This document shows positions 1-7,900 of a DNA stretch of 45,261 nt, piece by piece. A program made the translations under genes and the position numbers. The notes beneath the pieces are model-generated. The model was not told where the DNA came from and ran no database searches. It was given only the letters and a program-made list of their open reading frames with translations. The DNA comes from Clostridiales bacterium (GTDB lineage: Bacteria > Bacillota > Clostridia > Oscillospirales > Oscillospiraceae). The stretch lies in the NCBI GenBank assembly GCA_004553545.1, contig SFLD01000046.1, positions 1 through 45,261 of the forward strand, given 5' to 3'. The first letter of the stretch is position 1; each line of letters starts with the position of its first letter.

Positions 1-1
1 C

Positions 2-872
2 GCCTATCGGGTGGAAACGGACGGATTTTTCGGGGAGCTCTACCTCCCGGCGGAGGACAGGTTCCCGGGGAAGGCCCTCATTGCCTTCAGCGGCAGCGAC
101 GGCGGGCTGGCGCTGACCCGCGCCCTGGCGGGGGTCTTCCAGGCCCGGGGGCTCAGCACCCTGGCTCTGGCCTACGTGGGGGAGGAGGGCCTGCCCCAGG
201 GCTTCTCCGGCATCCCCATCGAGTATGTGGAGGCGGCGGCAAAGCGCCTCCACGCCATGGGCTATGAGAAGGTCGGCCTCTGGGGCATCTCCAAGGGGGC
301 GGAACTGGCCCTGACGGCGGGGAGCCTGCTGCCGGGCCTTGTCAACGCCGTGGTGGCGGTGGCCCCCATGAACACCGTCTGCCAGGCCTTCGTCAAGGGG
401 AAGGGCATCGTCTTCCTGCCGGGGAGCTGCTGGAGCTTCCGGGGCCAGGAGCTGCCCTACTCCCCCCTACCGGGTGGCGAAGTTCCCCCTGGGCCAAGTG
501 CTGCGCCAGAGCCTGCGGAACCGGGAGATGGGCATGTACGACCTCTACCTCCCCCTGGTGGAGCAGCCGGAGCCCGCCGCCGTCATCCGGGTGGAGGACA
601 TCACGGGGCCCATCCTGCTGATCTCCTCCAAAATGGACACCATGTGGCCCTCGGAGCGGGCGGCGGAGAAGATCCTGGAGCGGCTGCGGGCCCACGACTT
701 CCCCTACGCCTATCAGCATCTCAGCTATGATTATGGCAGCCACCTCTTCGTCCCCATGGAGCTGCCCAGCGCCAAACTCTTCCGGAGCGAGCGGGGAAAA
801 AATAGGGAGCCCGCCCGAAAAGCCCGGATGGACTCCCTGGAAAAGACCCTGGCCTTCGTCGGCCAGTGGTGA
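2..872 (+). pseudogene. BAAT-type acyl-CoA thioester hydrolase, 5' partial, frameshifted
   Basis: The open frame enters from the left edge and reads as the C-terminal alpha/beta-hydrolase domain of the acyl-CoA thioesterase / bile acid-CoA:amino acid N-acyltransferase family. The nucleophile elbow is GISKGAEL (about nt 290-312), the acid is probably the Asp in LISSKMDTMWP, and the His lies in YDYGSHLF. Near nt 471-478 the frame changes: a run of six C interrupts a reading that makes sense with five (LPYSPYRVAKFPLGQ), so the first frame runs on into low-complexity residues while the true C-terminus continues in another frame to TGA at 870-872. The cause is either a real mutation or a homopolymer error. 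Substrate unknown; bile acids are only one possibility for a gut organism. Confidence 0.75.
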
Positions 873-886
873 GAGGAGGGGATCCC

Positions 887-1201
887 TTGTCCAGACAGCG
901 AATCGTGGATATTCTCGGCATCCTCGTGCCTTGCGGGCTTCTCCTGATGGCTCTGGTCTCGGAAACCGTCTCCGTCGGGACGCTGCTGGGCCTGGAGACC
1001 GCTCTCTTGGTGCTGAGCGTCCTGCGGGTCCTCCTCTTTCGCAGCATCCCGAAGGAAGCGCGGCATCCCTACCGGATGCGCTCTTCGGACGGCCCCGGGC
1101 TCTGGGGCCGGGATCTTCTGATCCATCCCTACTCCCAGGCCATCCTCGTTCTTCTCTTTCTCTGCCCCATCCTGGAAGCGCTCCGGCGGCTCCGTTCCTA
1201 G
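887..1201 (+). CDS. Small hypothetical membrane protein
   Basis: A 104-residue protein of no family I recognise. I chose the TTG at 887 because GAGGAGGGG lies 6 nt upstream; an in-frame GTG at 866 overlapping the previous stop is possible but has no good ribosome site. Two hydrophobic stretches (about residues 8-24 and 33-52) and a third near the C-terminus (LVLLFLCPILEAL) suggest a three-segment membrane protein. An arginine-rich link, RMRSSDGPGLWGRD, lies between segments two and three. It begins 14 nt after the frameshifted hydrolase, so the two were probably cotranscribed. Function unknown. Confidence 0.55.
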   Translation: MSRQRIVDILGILVPCGLLLMALVSETVSVGTLLGLETALLVLSVLRVLLFRSIPKEARHPYRMRSSDGPGLWGRDLLIHPYSQAILVLLFLCPILEALRRLRS

Positions 1202-1215
1202 TCCCACCCATCAAA

Positions 1216-1246
1216 AAAGCCCTCCCGCCTTTGGCGGGAGGGCTTT
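1216..1246. terminator. Bidirectional intrinsic terminator
   Basis: A 13-bp stem of the AGCCCTCCCGCC / GGCGGGAGGGCT type with a TTT loop sits between two converging genes. The minus-strand reading ends in a clean T6 run, so it best serves the thioesterase; the plus reading has weaker T-richness. Confidence 0.8.
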
Positions 1247-1264
1247 CCTGCGTTTTTGAGGGAG

Positions 1265-1687
1265 TTACTTCTTCCACTCCTTGATGTCGGGGTTCTCGCC
1301 CACCTTCTGGTCCACGCAGAAGTAGCTGAAGTCGCCGGTGGCCAGGATGACACCCTCGGCGTCCCGGATGTCCACGTGGATGAGGCTGGTGCTGCGGCCC
1401 CGGTGGATGACCCGGTCGCCGATGCGGCGGTTGGAGAGGTAGCTGAGCTCGCCCCGCTGGGTGACGTAGGCCCGGCCGTCGGAATGGATGGCGGTGCCGC
1501 AGGCGGAGTCCGCCAGGGTGTAGAGGGCGCCGCCGTGGATGATGCCGTAGGGGTTGCAGCTGTCGGCCACCGCCGTCAGGCGCAGGACCGCGCGGTCCTC
1601 CTCGGCGGTCTCCAGCTCAATGTGGTTGTAGACGGCGAAGGCGTTGGCATAGGCCCGGGCCTGCATCCGCTGGAAAAGTTCGTCCAT
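1265..1687 (-). CDS. PaaI-family hotdog-fold thioesterase
   Basis: A 140-residue single-domain hotdog thioesterase, the usual size for the PaaI/YdiI group. The signature NPYGIIHGGALYTLADSACG (about residues 46-65) carries the HGG motif and the Asp typical of acyl-CoA or aryl-CoA thioester hydrolysis. The start at 1687 gives MDELFQRM and has AGGAGC upstream; the frame stays open further but reads as noise. It is monocistronic, converges on the small membrane protein and ends at the shared terminator. Substrate not predictable; cytosolic. Confidence in the family is high. Confidence 0.88.
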   Translation of the reverse strand: MDELFQRMQARAYANAFAVYNHIELETAEEDRAVLRLTAVADSCNPYGIIHGGALYTLADSACGTAIHSDGRAYVTQRGELSYLSNRRIGDRVIHRGRSTSLIHVDIRDAEGVILATGDFSYFCVDQKVGENPDIKEWKK

Positions 1688-1848
1688 CGTTCTCGCTCCT
1701 TTGCCCCTTTCGGGCGAAATGAAATTACAGTGCGCTATTTTACCACAGCTTTCGCCATATTTCCAGGGTTTTTTGCATTTTTCTGCAGCCCGGCAGAGCT
1801 CTCTCCGGGGACGGCGGCTGCCGGGCAAAAATTTTTTTCGCAGAGGGC

Positions 1849-1897
1849 TTGACATTTGAGCGGTCATGCATATAATGAACATATGAACAGTTGTTCA
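1849..1897 (+). promoter_or_regulatory. Promoter and ArsR/SmtB-type operator
   Basis: TTGACA at 1849-1854 and TATAAT at 1871-1876 are 16 bp apart. Just downstream, TGAACA (1884-1889) and TGTTCA (1892-1897) form an inverted repeat in the context ATATGAACA-GT-TGTTCAAT. This is close to the 12-2-12 palindrome bound by SmtB, CadC and ZiaR. It covers the predicted transcription start, so the ArsR protein encoded immediately downstream should repress its own operon. Confidence 0.88.
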
Positions 1898-1924
1898 ATT
1901 GATAAATCGAAGGGAGGCCCACCC

Positions 1925-2287
1925 ATGGAGGATCGCTACAACGTGGAGTGCTGCGACTTCATCCACGCCCACGAGGGCATCGTGGAGCAGGTGCGCAAGA
2001 CCCTGCCGGGGGAGGATACCCTCTACGACCTGACGGAGCTCTTCCGCATCTTCGCCGACTCCACCCGGGTCCGCATCCTGTATGTGCTCTTCGAGTCGGA
2101 GATGTGCGTCTGCGACATCGCGGCGCTGCTGGGCATGACCCAGTCGGCCATCTCGCATCAGCTCCGGGCACTGAAGAACGCCCGCCTCGTGAAGTCCCGC
2201 CGGGACGGCAAGACGGTCTTCTACTCCCTGGCCGACGAGCACGTGAAGACCATCCTGGACCAGGGCATCGAGCACGTCACCGAGTAA
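1925..2287 (+). CDS. ArsR/SmtB-family metal-sensing repressor
   Basis: A 120-residue winged-helix repressor. The start ATG at 1925 follows GGGAGG. The recognition region is MTQSAISHQLRALKNARLVKSRRDGKTVFYSL. Candidate metal ligands are the ECCDFIHAH stretch near the N-terminus, the CVCD motif in helix alpha3 (the alpha3N/CadC-type site), and D/H residues in the C-terminal helix DEHVKTILDQGIEH (an alpha5 Zn site). This points to Zn, Cd, Pb or Co sensing rather than arsenite alone. It is the first gene of an operon with a metallochaperone-like HMA protein and a P1B ATPase, and should release its operator when metal binds. Confidence 0.92.
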   Translation: MEDRYNVECCDFIHAHEGIVEQVRKTLPGEDTLYDLTELFRIFADSTRVRILYVLFESEMCVCDIAALLGMTQSAISHQLRALKNARLVKSRRDGKTVFYSLADEHVKTILDQGIEHVTE

Positions 2288-2337
2288 ATTTGTTGACCAC
2301 CCCAAGACAAAGAAAGGTTATCAAGGAGGATGCGATC

Positions 2338-2556
2338 ATGAAGAAGCGTTACAACCTGATGGATCTGGACTGCGCCAACTGCGCCGCCAAGATGGAGGAA
2401 GCCATCAAGAAGATCGACGGCGTCAACACCGCCACCGTCAGCTTCCTGACCCAGAAGATGACCGTGGACGCCGACGACGCCCGGTTCGAGGAGATCATGG
2501 ACGAGGTCGTGGCCGTCTGCAAGAAGGTCGAGCCCGACTGCGAGATCAAGAGATAA
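2338..2556 (+). CDS. Free-standing heavy-metal-associated (HMA) domain protein
   Basis: A 72-residue single HMA domain with the metal site in LMDLDCANCAAKMEEAI, a DCxxC variant typical of Zn/Cd-type ATPase N-domains rather than the copper type. AAGGAGG lies at the usual distance before the ATG. The C-terminus adds Cys residues (VCKKVEPDCEIKR) that could contribute ligands. It lies 50 nt after the repressor and before an ATPase that lacks an N-terminal HMA domain, so it probably supplies that domain in trans, delivering or sensing metal at the membrane. Confidence 0.9.
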   Translation: MKKRYNLMDLDCANCAAKMEEAIKKIDGVNTATVSFLTQKMTVDADDARFEEIMDEVVAVCKKVEPDCEIKR

Positions 2557-2563
2557 CCCCCTT

Positions 2564-2591
2564 CATCGGGGAAACGGTCGTTTCCCCGATG
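2564..2591 (+). terminator. 12-bp hairpin after the HMA gene (attenuator-like)
   Basis: CATCGGGGAAAC (2564-2575) and GTTTCCCCGATG (2580-2591) form a perfect stem with a GGTC loop 8 nt after the stop. There is no clear T run, so it is more likely an RNA-stabilising or partly terminating hairpin between the small HMA gene and the ATPase. Confidence 0.5.
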
Positions 2592-2689
2592 AGCCGCCCC
2601 TCTCTCCGGCGGCAAGCCGCCGGAGAAAATGGGAGAACACTCCGCTCGGGCGCCTGGCCCTGCCGAAAGGCAGGGCCAGACATTCGCTC

Positions 2690-2822
2690 CGTGAGAAGAA
2701 TTTTTCCCGACGTACAGAAGGTGAATTGCCCCGAAGGGGCAAGAGAGACCACCCTGGGGTGCGCCGCCGGAAAAAATGATTTGATTTCTTTCCGCCTGGC
2801 GGCGGAAATGACCGCCCCTCTT
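2690..2822. repeat. Dispersed hairpin repeat, family B, divergent copy
   Basis: The block starts with CGCTCCGTGAGAAG-AATTTTTCCCG and ends with GGAAAAAATGATTTGATT-CTTTCCGCC-GGCGGAAA. The same order of motifs occurs at 11498-11612 and 44344-44453. This copy has about 60 extra bases inside, including a GCCCCGAAGGGGC hairpin. It occupies most of the 316-base gap between the HMA and ATPase genes; no gene is seen there. Confidence 0.6.
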
Positions 2823-2872
2823 TCACCGGGTGCGGACTCACAGGATAATTCCTTGAGGAAAGGATGGTTCCC

Positions 2873-4774
2873 ATGAAAGGACTCAACAAGAAAGAGAAGA
2901 AGGTCCTGCGGCGCATCATCGTCTCGGCGGTGCTGCTCCTGATCCTGAAGCTGCTGCCGGAGCTGCCCTTCCCCGTCTGGCCCCTCTACCTGGTTCCCTA
3001 CCTCATCATCGGCTACGACGTGCTGCGCAAGGCCGTCCTCGGCATCGTCCACGGCCAGGTCTTTGACGAAAACTTCCTGATGGCGCTGGCCACCGTGGGC
3101 GCCTACGGCACCGGGGATTATGCCGAGGCCGTCTTCGTCATGCTCTTCTACCAGACCGGCGAGCTCTTCCAGGACGTGGCCGTGAACCGCTCCCGGACCT
3201 CCATCTCCCAGCTGATGGACCTGCGGCCGGACACCGCCTTTGTGGAGCGGGACGGCGAGACCGAAGAGGTGGACGTGGAGGACGTGGCCGTGGGTGAGAC
3301 CATCGTGGTGAAGCCCGGCCAGCGGGTGCCTCTGGACGGCACCGTCACCGAGGGCAGCTCCTCCCTGGATACCGCCGCCCTCACCGGCGAGTCCGTGCCC
3401 CGGGACGTGAACCCCGGGGACGAGATCCTCAGCGGCTGCGTCAACCAGACGGGCCTTCTCCGCATCCAGGTGACGAAGCCCAGCGAGGAGTCCACTGTCT
3501 CCCGCATCCTGGAGCTGGTGGAGAACGCCGGCGAGCGCAAGGCCAGGAGCGAGGCCTTCATCACCCGCTTCGCCCACTACTATACCCCCAGCGTGGTCAT
3601 CGCGGCCCTGGCCCTCTTCCTGATCCCGTCTTTGATCCTCTGGTTCTCCCCCGTGCTGCCGGGCTTCCTGGTCGGCACCACCTGGGACGACTGGTTCCAC
3701 CGGGCGCTGATCTTCCTGGTCATCTCCTGCCCCTGCGCGCTGGTCATCTCCGTGCCGCTGAGCTTCTTCGGCGGCATCGGCGGGGCCTCCAAGTGCGGCA
3801 TCCTGGTGAAGGGCGGCAACCATTTAGAGGACCTGGCCAAGGTGGAGACCGTGGTCTTCGACAAGACCGGCACCCTGACCCAGGGCAGCTTCGCCGTCCG
3901 GGAGCTGCGGCCCGCGGAGGGCGTGACCGAGGAGGAACTCCTCTCCACCGCCGCCCTCACCGAGCAGTTCTCTGACCACCCCATCGCCCAGTCCCTGCGG
4001 CGCGCCTGGCAGGGCCAGCTGGACGAGAGCCGCCTCTCCCAGGTGGAGGAGGCCGCCGGCCACGGCGTGAAGGCGAAGCTCGACGGCATCCCCGTGGCGG
4101 TGGGCAACCGCCGCCTGATGGAGGAGCTGGGCCTCACCGTCCCGGACACCTCCGACCTCCCCGGCACCGTGATCTTCGCCGCGAAGGACGGCAGGTACTT
4201 AGGCTGCGTCCTCATCGCGGACCAGGTGAAGCCCGACGCCAAGGCCGCCATCGCCTCCCTGCGCCGCAGCGGCGTGAAGCGGACCGTGATGCTCACCGGC
4301 GACGCCGAGGCCGCCGCCAAGGCCGTGGCCACGGAGCTGGGTCTCGACGAATACCACGCCGGGCTCCTGCCGGACCAGAAGGTGGACCGGGTGGAGGAGA
4401 TCCTGGCCAATAAGGGCGACGGCCTGGTGGCCTTCGTGGGCGACGGCATCAACGACGCCCCGGTCCTCTGCCGCTGCGATGTGGGCGTCGCCATGGGCGC
4501 CCTGGGCTCCGACGCCGCCATCGAGGCCGCCGACGTGGTCCTGATGGACGACCAGCCCTCCAAGATCGCCCTGGCCATGGCCGTGGCCCGGAAGACCATC
4601 CGCATCGTCCACGAGAACATCGTCTTCGCCCTGGCGGTGAAGGCCATCGTGCTGATCCTGGGCGCCCTGGGCAAGTCCCCCATGTGGCTGGCCATCTTCG
4701 CCGACGTAGGTGTGGCCTTCATCGCCATCCTCAACGCCATGCGCTGCCTGAACGTGAAGGAACTGGAGAAGTAA
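2873..4774 (+). CDS. P1B-type heavy-metal-transporting ATPase (Zn/Cd/Pb class)
   Basis: A 633-residue metal-efflux ATPase of the cytoplasmic membrane. Visible motifs in order: actuator loop LTGESVP (about residue 170), ion-path SCPCAL in a transmembrane helix (about 285), phosphorylation site FDKTGTLTQG (about 327), nucleotide-domain SDHPIAQ, and hinge FVGDGINDAPVL. The CPC with the small HMA partner fits the ZntA/CadA class. I prefer the ATG at 2873 because GAGGAAAGG lies about 10 nt upstream; the ATG at 2864 is too close to it. It is shorter than classic CadA because the N-terminal HMA domain is absent and encoded separately upstream. Confidence 0.93.
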   Translation: MKGLNKKEKKVLRRIIVSAVLLLILKLLPELPFPVWPLYLVPYLIIGYDVLRKAVLGIVHGQVFDENFLMALATVGAYGTGDYAEAVFVMLFYQTGELFQDVAVNRSRTSISQLMDLRPDTAFVERDGETEEVDVEDVAVGETIVVKPGQRVPLDGTVTEGSSSLDTAALTGESVPRDVNPGDEILSGCVNQTGLLRIQVTKPSEESTVSRILELVENAGERKARSEAFITRFAHYYTPSVVIAALALFLIPSLILWFSPVLPGFLVGTTWDDWFHRALIFLVISCPCALVISVPLSFFGGIGGASKCGILVKGGNHLEDLAKVETVVFDKTGTLTQGSFAVRELRPAEGVTEEELLSTAALTEQFSDHPIAQSLRRAWQGQLDESRLSQVEEAAGHGVKAKLDGIPVAVGNRRLMEELGLTVPDTSDLPGTVIFAAKDGRYLGCVLIADQVKPDAKAAIASLRRSGVKRTVMLTGDAEAAAKAVATELGLDEYHAGLLPDQKVDRVEEILANKGDGLVAFVGDGINDAPVLCRCDVGVAMGALGSDAAIEAADVVLMDDQPSKIALAMAVARKTIRIVHENIVFALAVKAIVLILGALGKSPMWLAIFADVGVAFIAILNAMRCLNVKELEK

Positions 4775-4790
4775 AAACCGTTTCCCCCTG

Positions 4791-4827
4791 CGGCGTCCCG
4801 GTTTTCCCCGGGACGCCGCCATTTTTT
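4791..4827 (+). terminator. Intrinsic terminator of the metal efflux operon
   Basis: CGGCGTCCCG (4791-4800) pairs with CGGGACGCCG (4809-4818), followed closely by a T6 run at 4822-4827. Confidence 0.88.
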
Positions 4828-4938
4828 GCCCCGTCTTCAAAATATTTCAAAATTATGCAGCGGGCATATTGTTTTTTTCTGGAAAACCTCGTATGCTAAA
4901 GAGGTTACCTTCCCTCCCCTGCCCACGCCGGAGGCGGC

Positions 4939-7900
4939 GTGAGAACCGATGAAATGTGGGCTTTTACAATGAGAACGGGCAGAAAACTCCTGAGCCTGCT
5001 GCTGGCGGCGGTGCTGTGCCTGTCGCTGCTGCCGCTCCCTATCCTGGCGGAGGACCTTACGATCCCGCCGGCAGACACGGCGGAAACCGCCGCAGACGGC
5101 ACCTTTGGCGCCGTTTTCCCGGACGCCATCTTCCGCGACTATGTGTGGGACACCGTCCTCTCAACCAGCCAGGATGACAAAAACTACGACAGTGTCATCA
5201 CCGACGCCCAGTGGGCCGCGATCCACAGCTGGACCGGCGTAGCTGTCGGGGAACGGGACATCGCGTCCCTGGCTGGCATCGAGCACTTCACTGCCATGAC
5301 CACGCTGTACTGCTCCCAGAATTCGCTCAGCACCCTGGACCTCAGCGCCAACACGGCCCTGCAGGAGCTCTACTGCGACCAAAACCAGCTGACGGAACTG
5401 GATCTCAGCCACAACGTAGCACTGCAGAAACTTTCCTGCAACCGCAACCAGCTGACCTCCCTGACCGTCGCTCCCCTCGCGAAGCTCACGCTGCTGGACT
5501 GCGGCGACAACCAGCTGACTGCCCTGGACGTCAGCGGAAGCACTGCCTTAGTCCATCTTTACCTCGCAAACAATCGCCTCACGGCGCTGGATGTCACTCA
5601 GAATGCTGCCCTTAAATGGCTGGTCTGCACCGGCAATCCGATTTCTGAGTTGGACCTCCGCAACAATCCGGCCCTTCTGCACCTCAACTGCATCAACTGC
5701 AGCCTCACGGAGCTGGATCTTGGCGCCAACACTGCCCTGACCACCCTTTACTGCGACAGCAACCAGCTGACCGCTCTGGACGTCAGTGCCAACACCGCTC
5801 TGGAGAACCTTTCCTGCCCCTCCAACCAGATCAAGTCCCTGGACCTCAGCACCAACACGGCCCTGACGCTGCTGGACTGCTGCTATAATCAGTTGGTCCG
5901 CCTGGACCTGGATGCCAATACGGCCTTGACCAGTGTCAGCCCCTACGATCAGATGCCCCAGACCGATATCGCCATCACCCAGACAGGGGATGACTATACC
6001 GTCTCCCTGAAGGACATCCTGGGGGCGGACACGGATCTCAGCCGGGTCACCGTGCAGAACAACGGGACTCTGGACACGGAGACCGGTATCGTGACCTTCC
6101 CCTACATGACCGCTTATGTCCGCTATACCTACAATACCCATTCCCCGGACAACACATGGATGCGTGTCGTGCTCCAGCTGAACCACGAGCACGAGATGCA
6201 CGCTGTCAACCTGCGGGATGCCACCTGCACAGTGTACGGCGTTACGCAGGAACACTGGGAGTGCAGCCTCTACAACGGCTGCTTCCCGGACCAGGAGGGC
6301 ACGACACGCCTGGTCTGGGAGAGCGTCCACAGCTACCCCACAGGCCATGATCTCTCTGACTGGACCGTCATCACAGCTACCACGGACACCACGCCCGGCC
6401 GGATGGAACAGACCTGCAGCCGCTGCAAAAACACCTATGTCCACCTCCTTCCGCCGACCGCTGCCACCTTCCAGGATATCTTCCCGGATGATGCTTTCCG
6501 CGCCTATGTGCGGGATACCGTTCTGAAGGACAGCGCAGTGGCAGATACTTCCATCCTTACCGAGGACCAGTGGACACGCATCCGTAATTGCTTTGATGTG
6601 CAAGTCTCCTCCCAAGGCATCGCCAGCCTGGAGGGCCTGCAATACTTCTGGAATCTGAGTTTCCTGAACTGTGCGGACAACCAGCTCACAGAGCTTCCCC
6701 TGCTGGAGAATCCGGAGCTGGACGTCCTCTTCTGCGGGATCAACCAGCTCACCAGTCTGAACGTCTCCCGGCTCCCCGGTCTTCGGCTCCTCTACTGCTA
6801 TGAAAACCAGCTGGCAAGTCTGGACCTCAGCGCCAATCCCGTCCTTGAAAGCCTCGCCTGCGAGAATAACGCCCTGGCAGAGCTGGATGTCAGCAAGAAT
6901 CCTGCCCTCGACAGCCTCAGCTGCAACTCCAACGCTCTGACGGAACTGGATGTCAGCAAAAACCCCCAGCTCACCTACCTGAACTGCGAGGATAACCACC
7001 TGACGAAGCTGGATCTCAGCGCCAACACGGTCCTGGAGCGCATTTTCTGCGGCAACAACCTGCTGCGCTCCCTGGACGTCGCGAGCGACTCCCTCCTCTT
7101 CCTGGGCTGCACCCCCCAGGGCCTCATCCGCACAGACAAAACCCCGGTGCAGCAGGCCAACGGCTCCTACGCCTTCGATCTGAAGGAAGTCCTGAACGGC
7201 GGCGATCCGCACCGGGTCACCATGCTGGACGACGGCACGCTGGACCCGGAGACCGGCATCGTCACCTATCCTGAGGATGCTTTCCCCTATCAGATCATCT
7301 ACTCCTACAGCACGGGCGAGTGGGAGGCCATGGACGTGTTCCTGCTGATCCCCCACCAGCACGCCCTCACGAAGATCCCCGTCTACGCAGCCACCTGCAC
7401 CGAGTCCGGCTGCAGCACTGAGCACTGGGAGTGCTCCCTCTGCGATCAGTGCTTCCTGGATGAGGCCGGAGAGCAGCTGGTCCACTGGTCCGATGTCCAC
7501 GCCATCCGCATGGGCCATGACCGCCAGTCAGAGACCATCCTCATCCAGCCCACGGAGAACGCCGCCGGCCGGGCCGAGACCACCTGCAGCCACTGCGGCC
7601 AGGTCTTTCCCCGGGTCCTGCCCCCCACGAATGCCACCTTCGCCGCCGTTTTCCCGGACGACGCCTTCCGCTCCTATGTGACGGACTCCGTCCTGATACT
7701 TTCCCGGGAGGGCACGGAGGATACCGACGTCATCACCGACGCGCAGTGGGAGACCATCCGCCGCTGCCAGTTCCTGAGTGTCGCGGACCTGGGCATCCGC
7801 TCTCTGGCAGGTGTCGAGTACTTTGAGGACCTGCAGTGGCTCTACTGCAACGGCAACCAACTCACCACCCTGGACCTCCGGGACAACGCCATCCTGGAGA

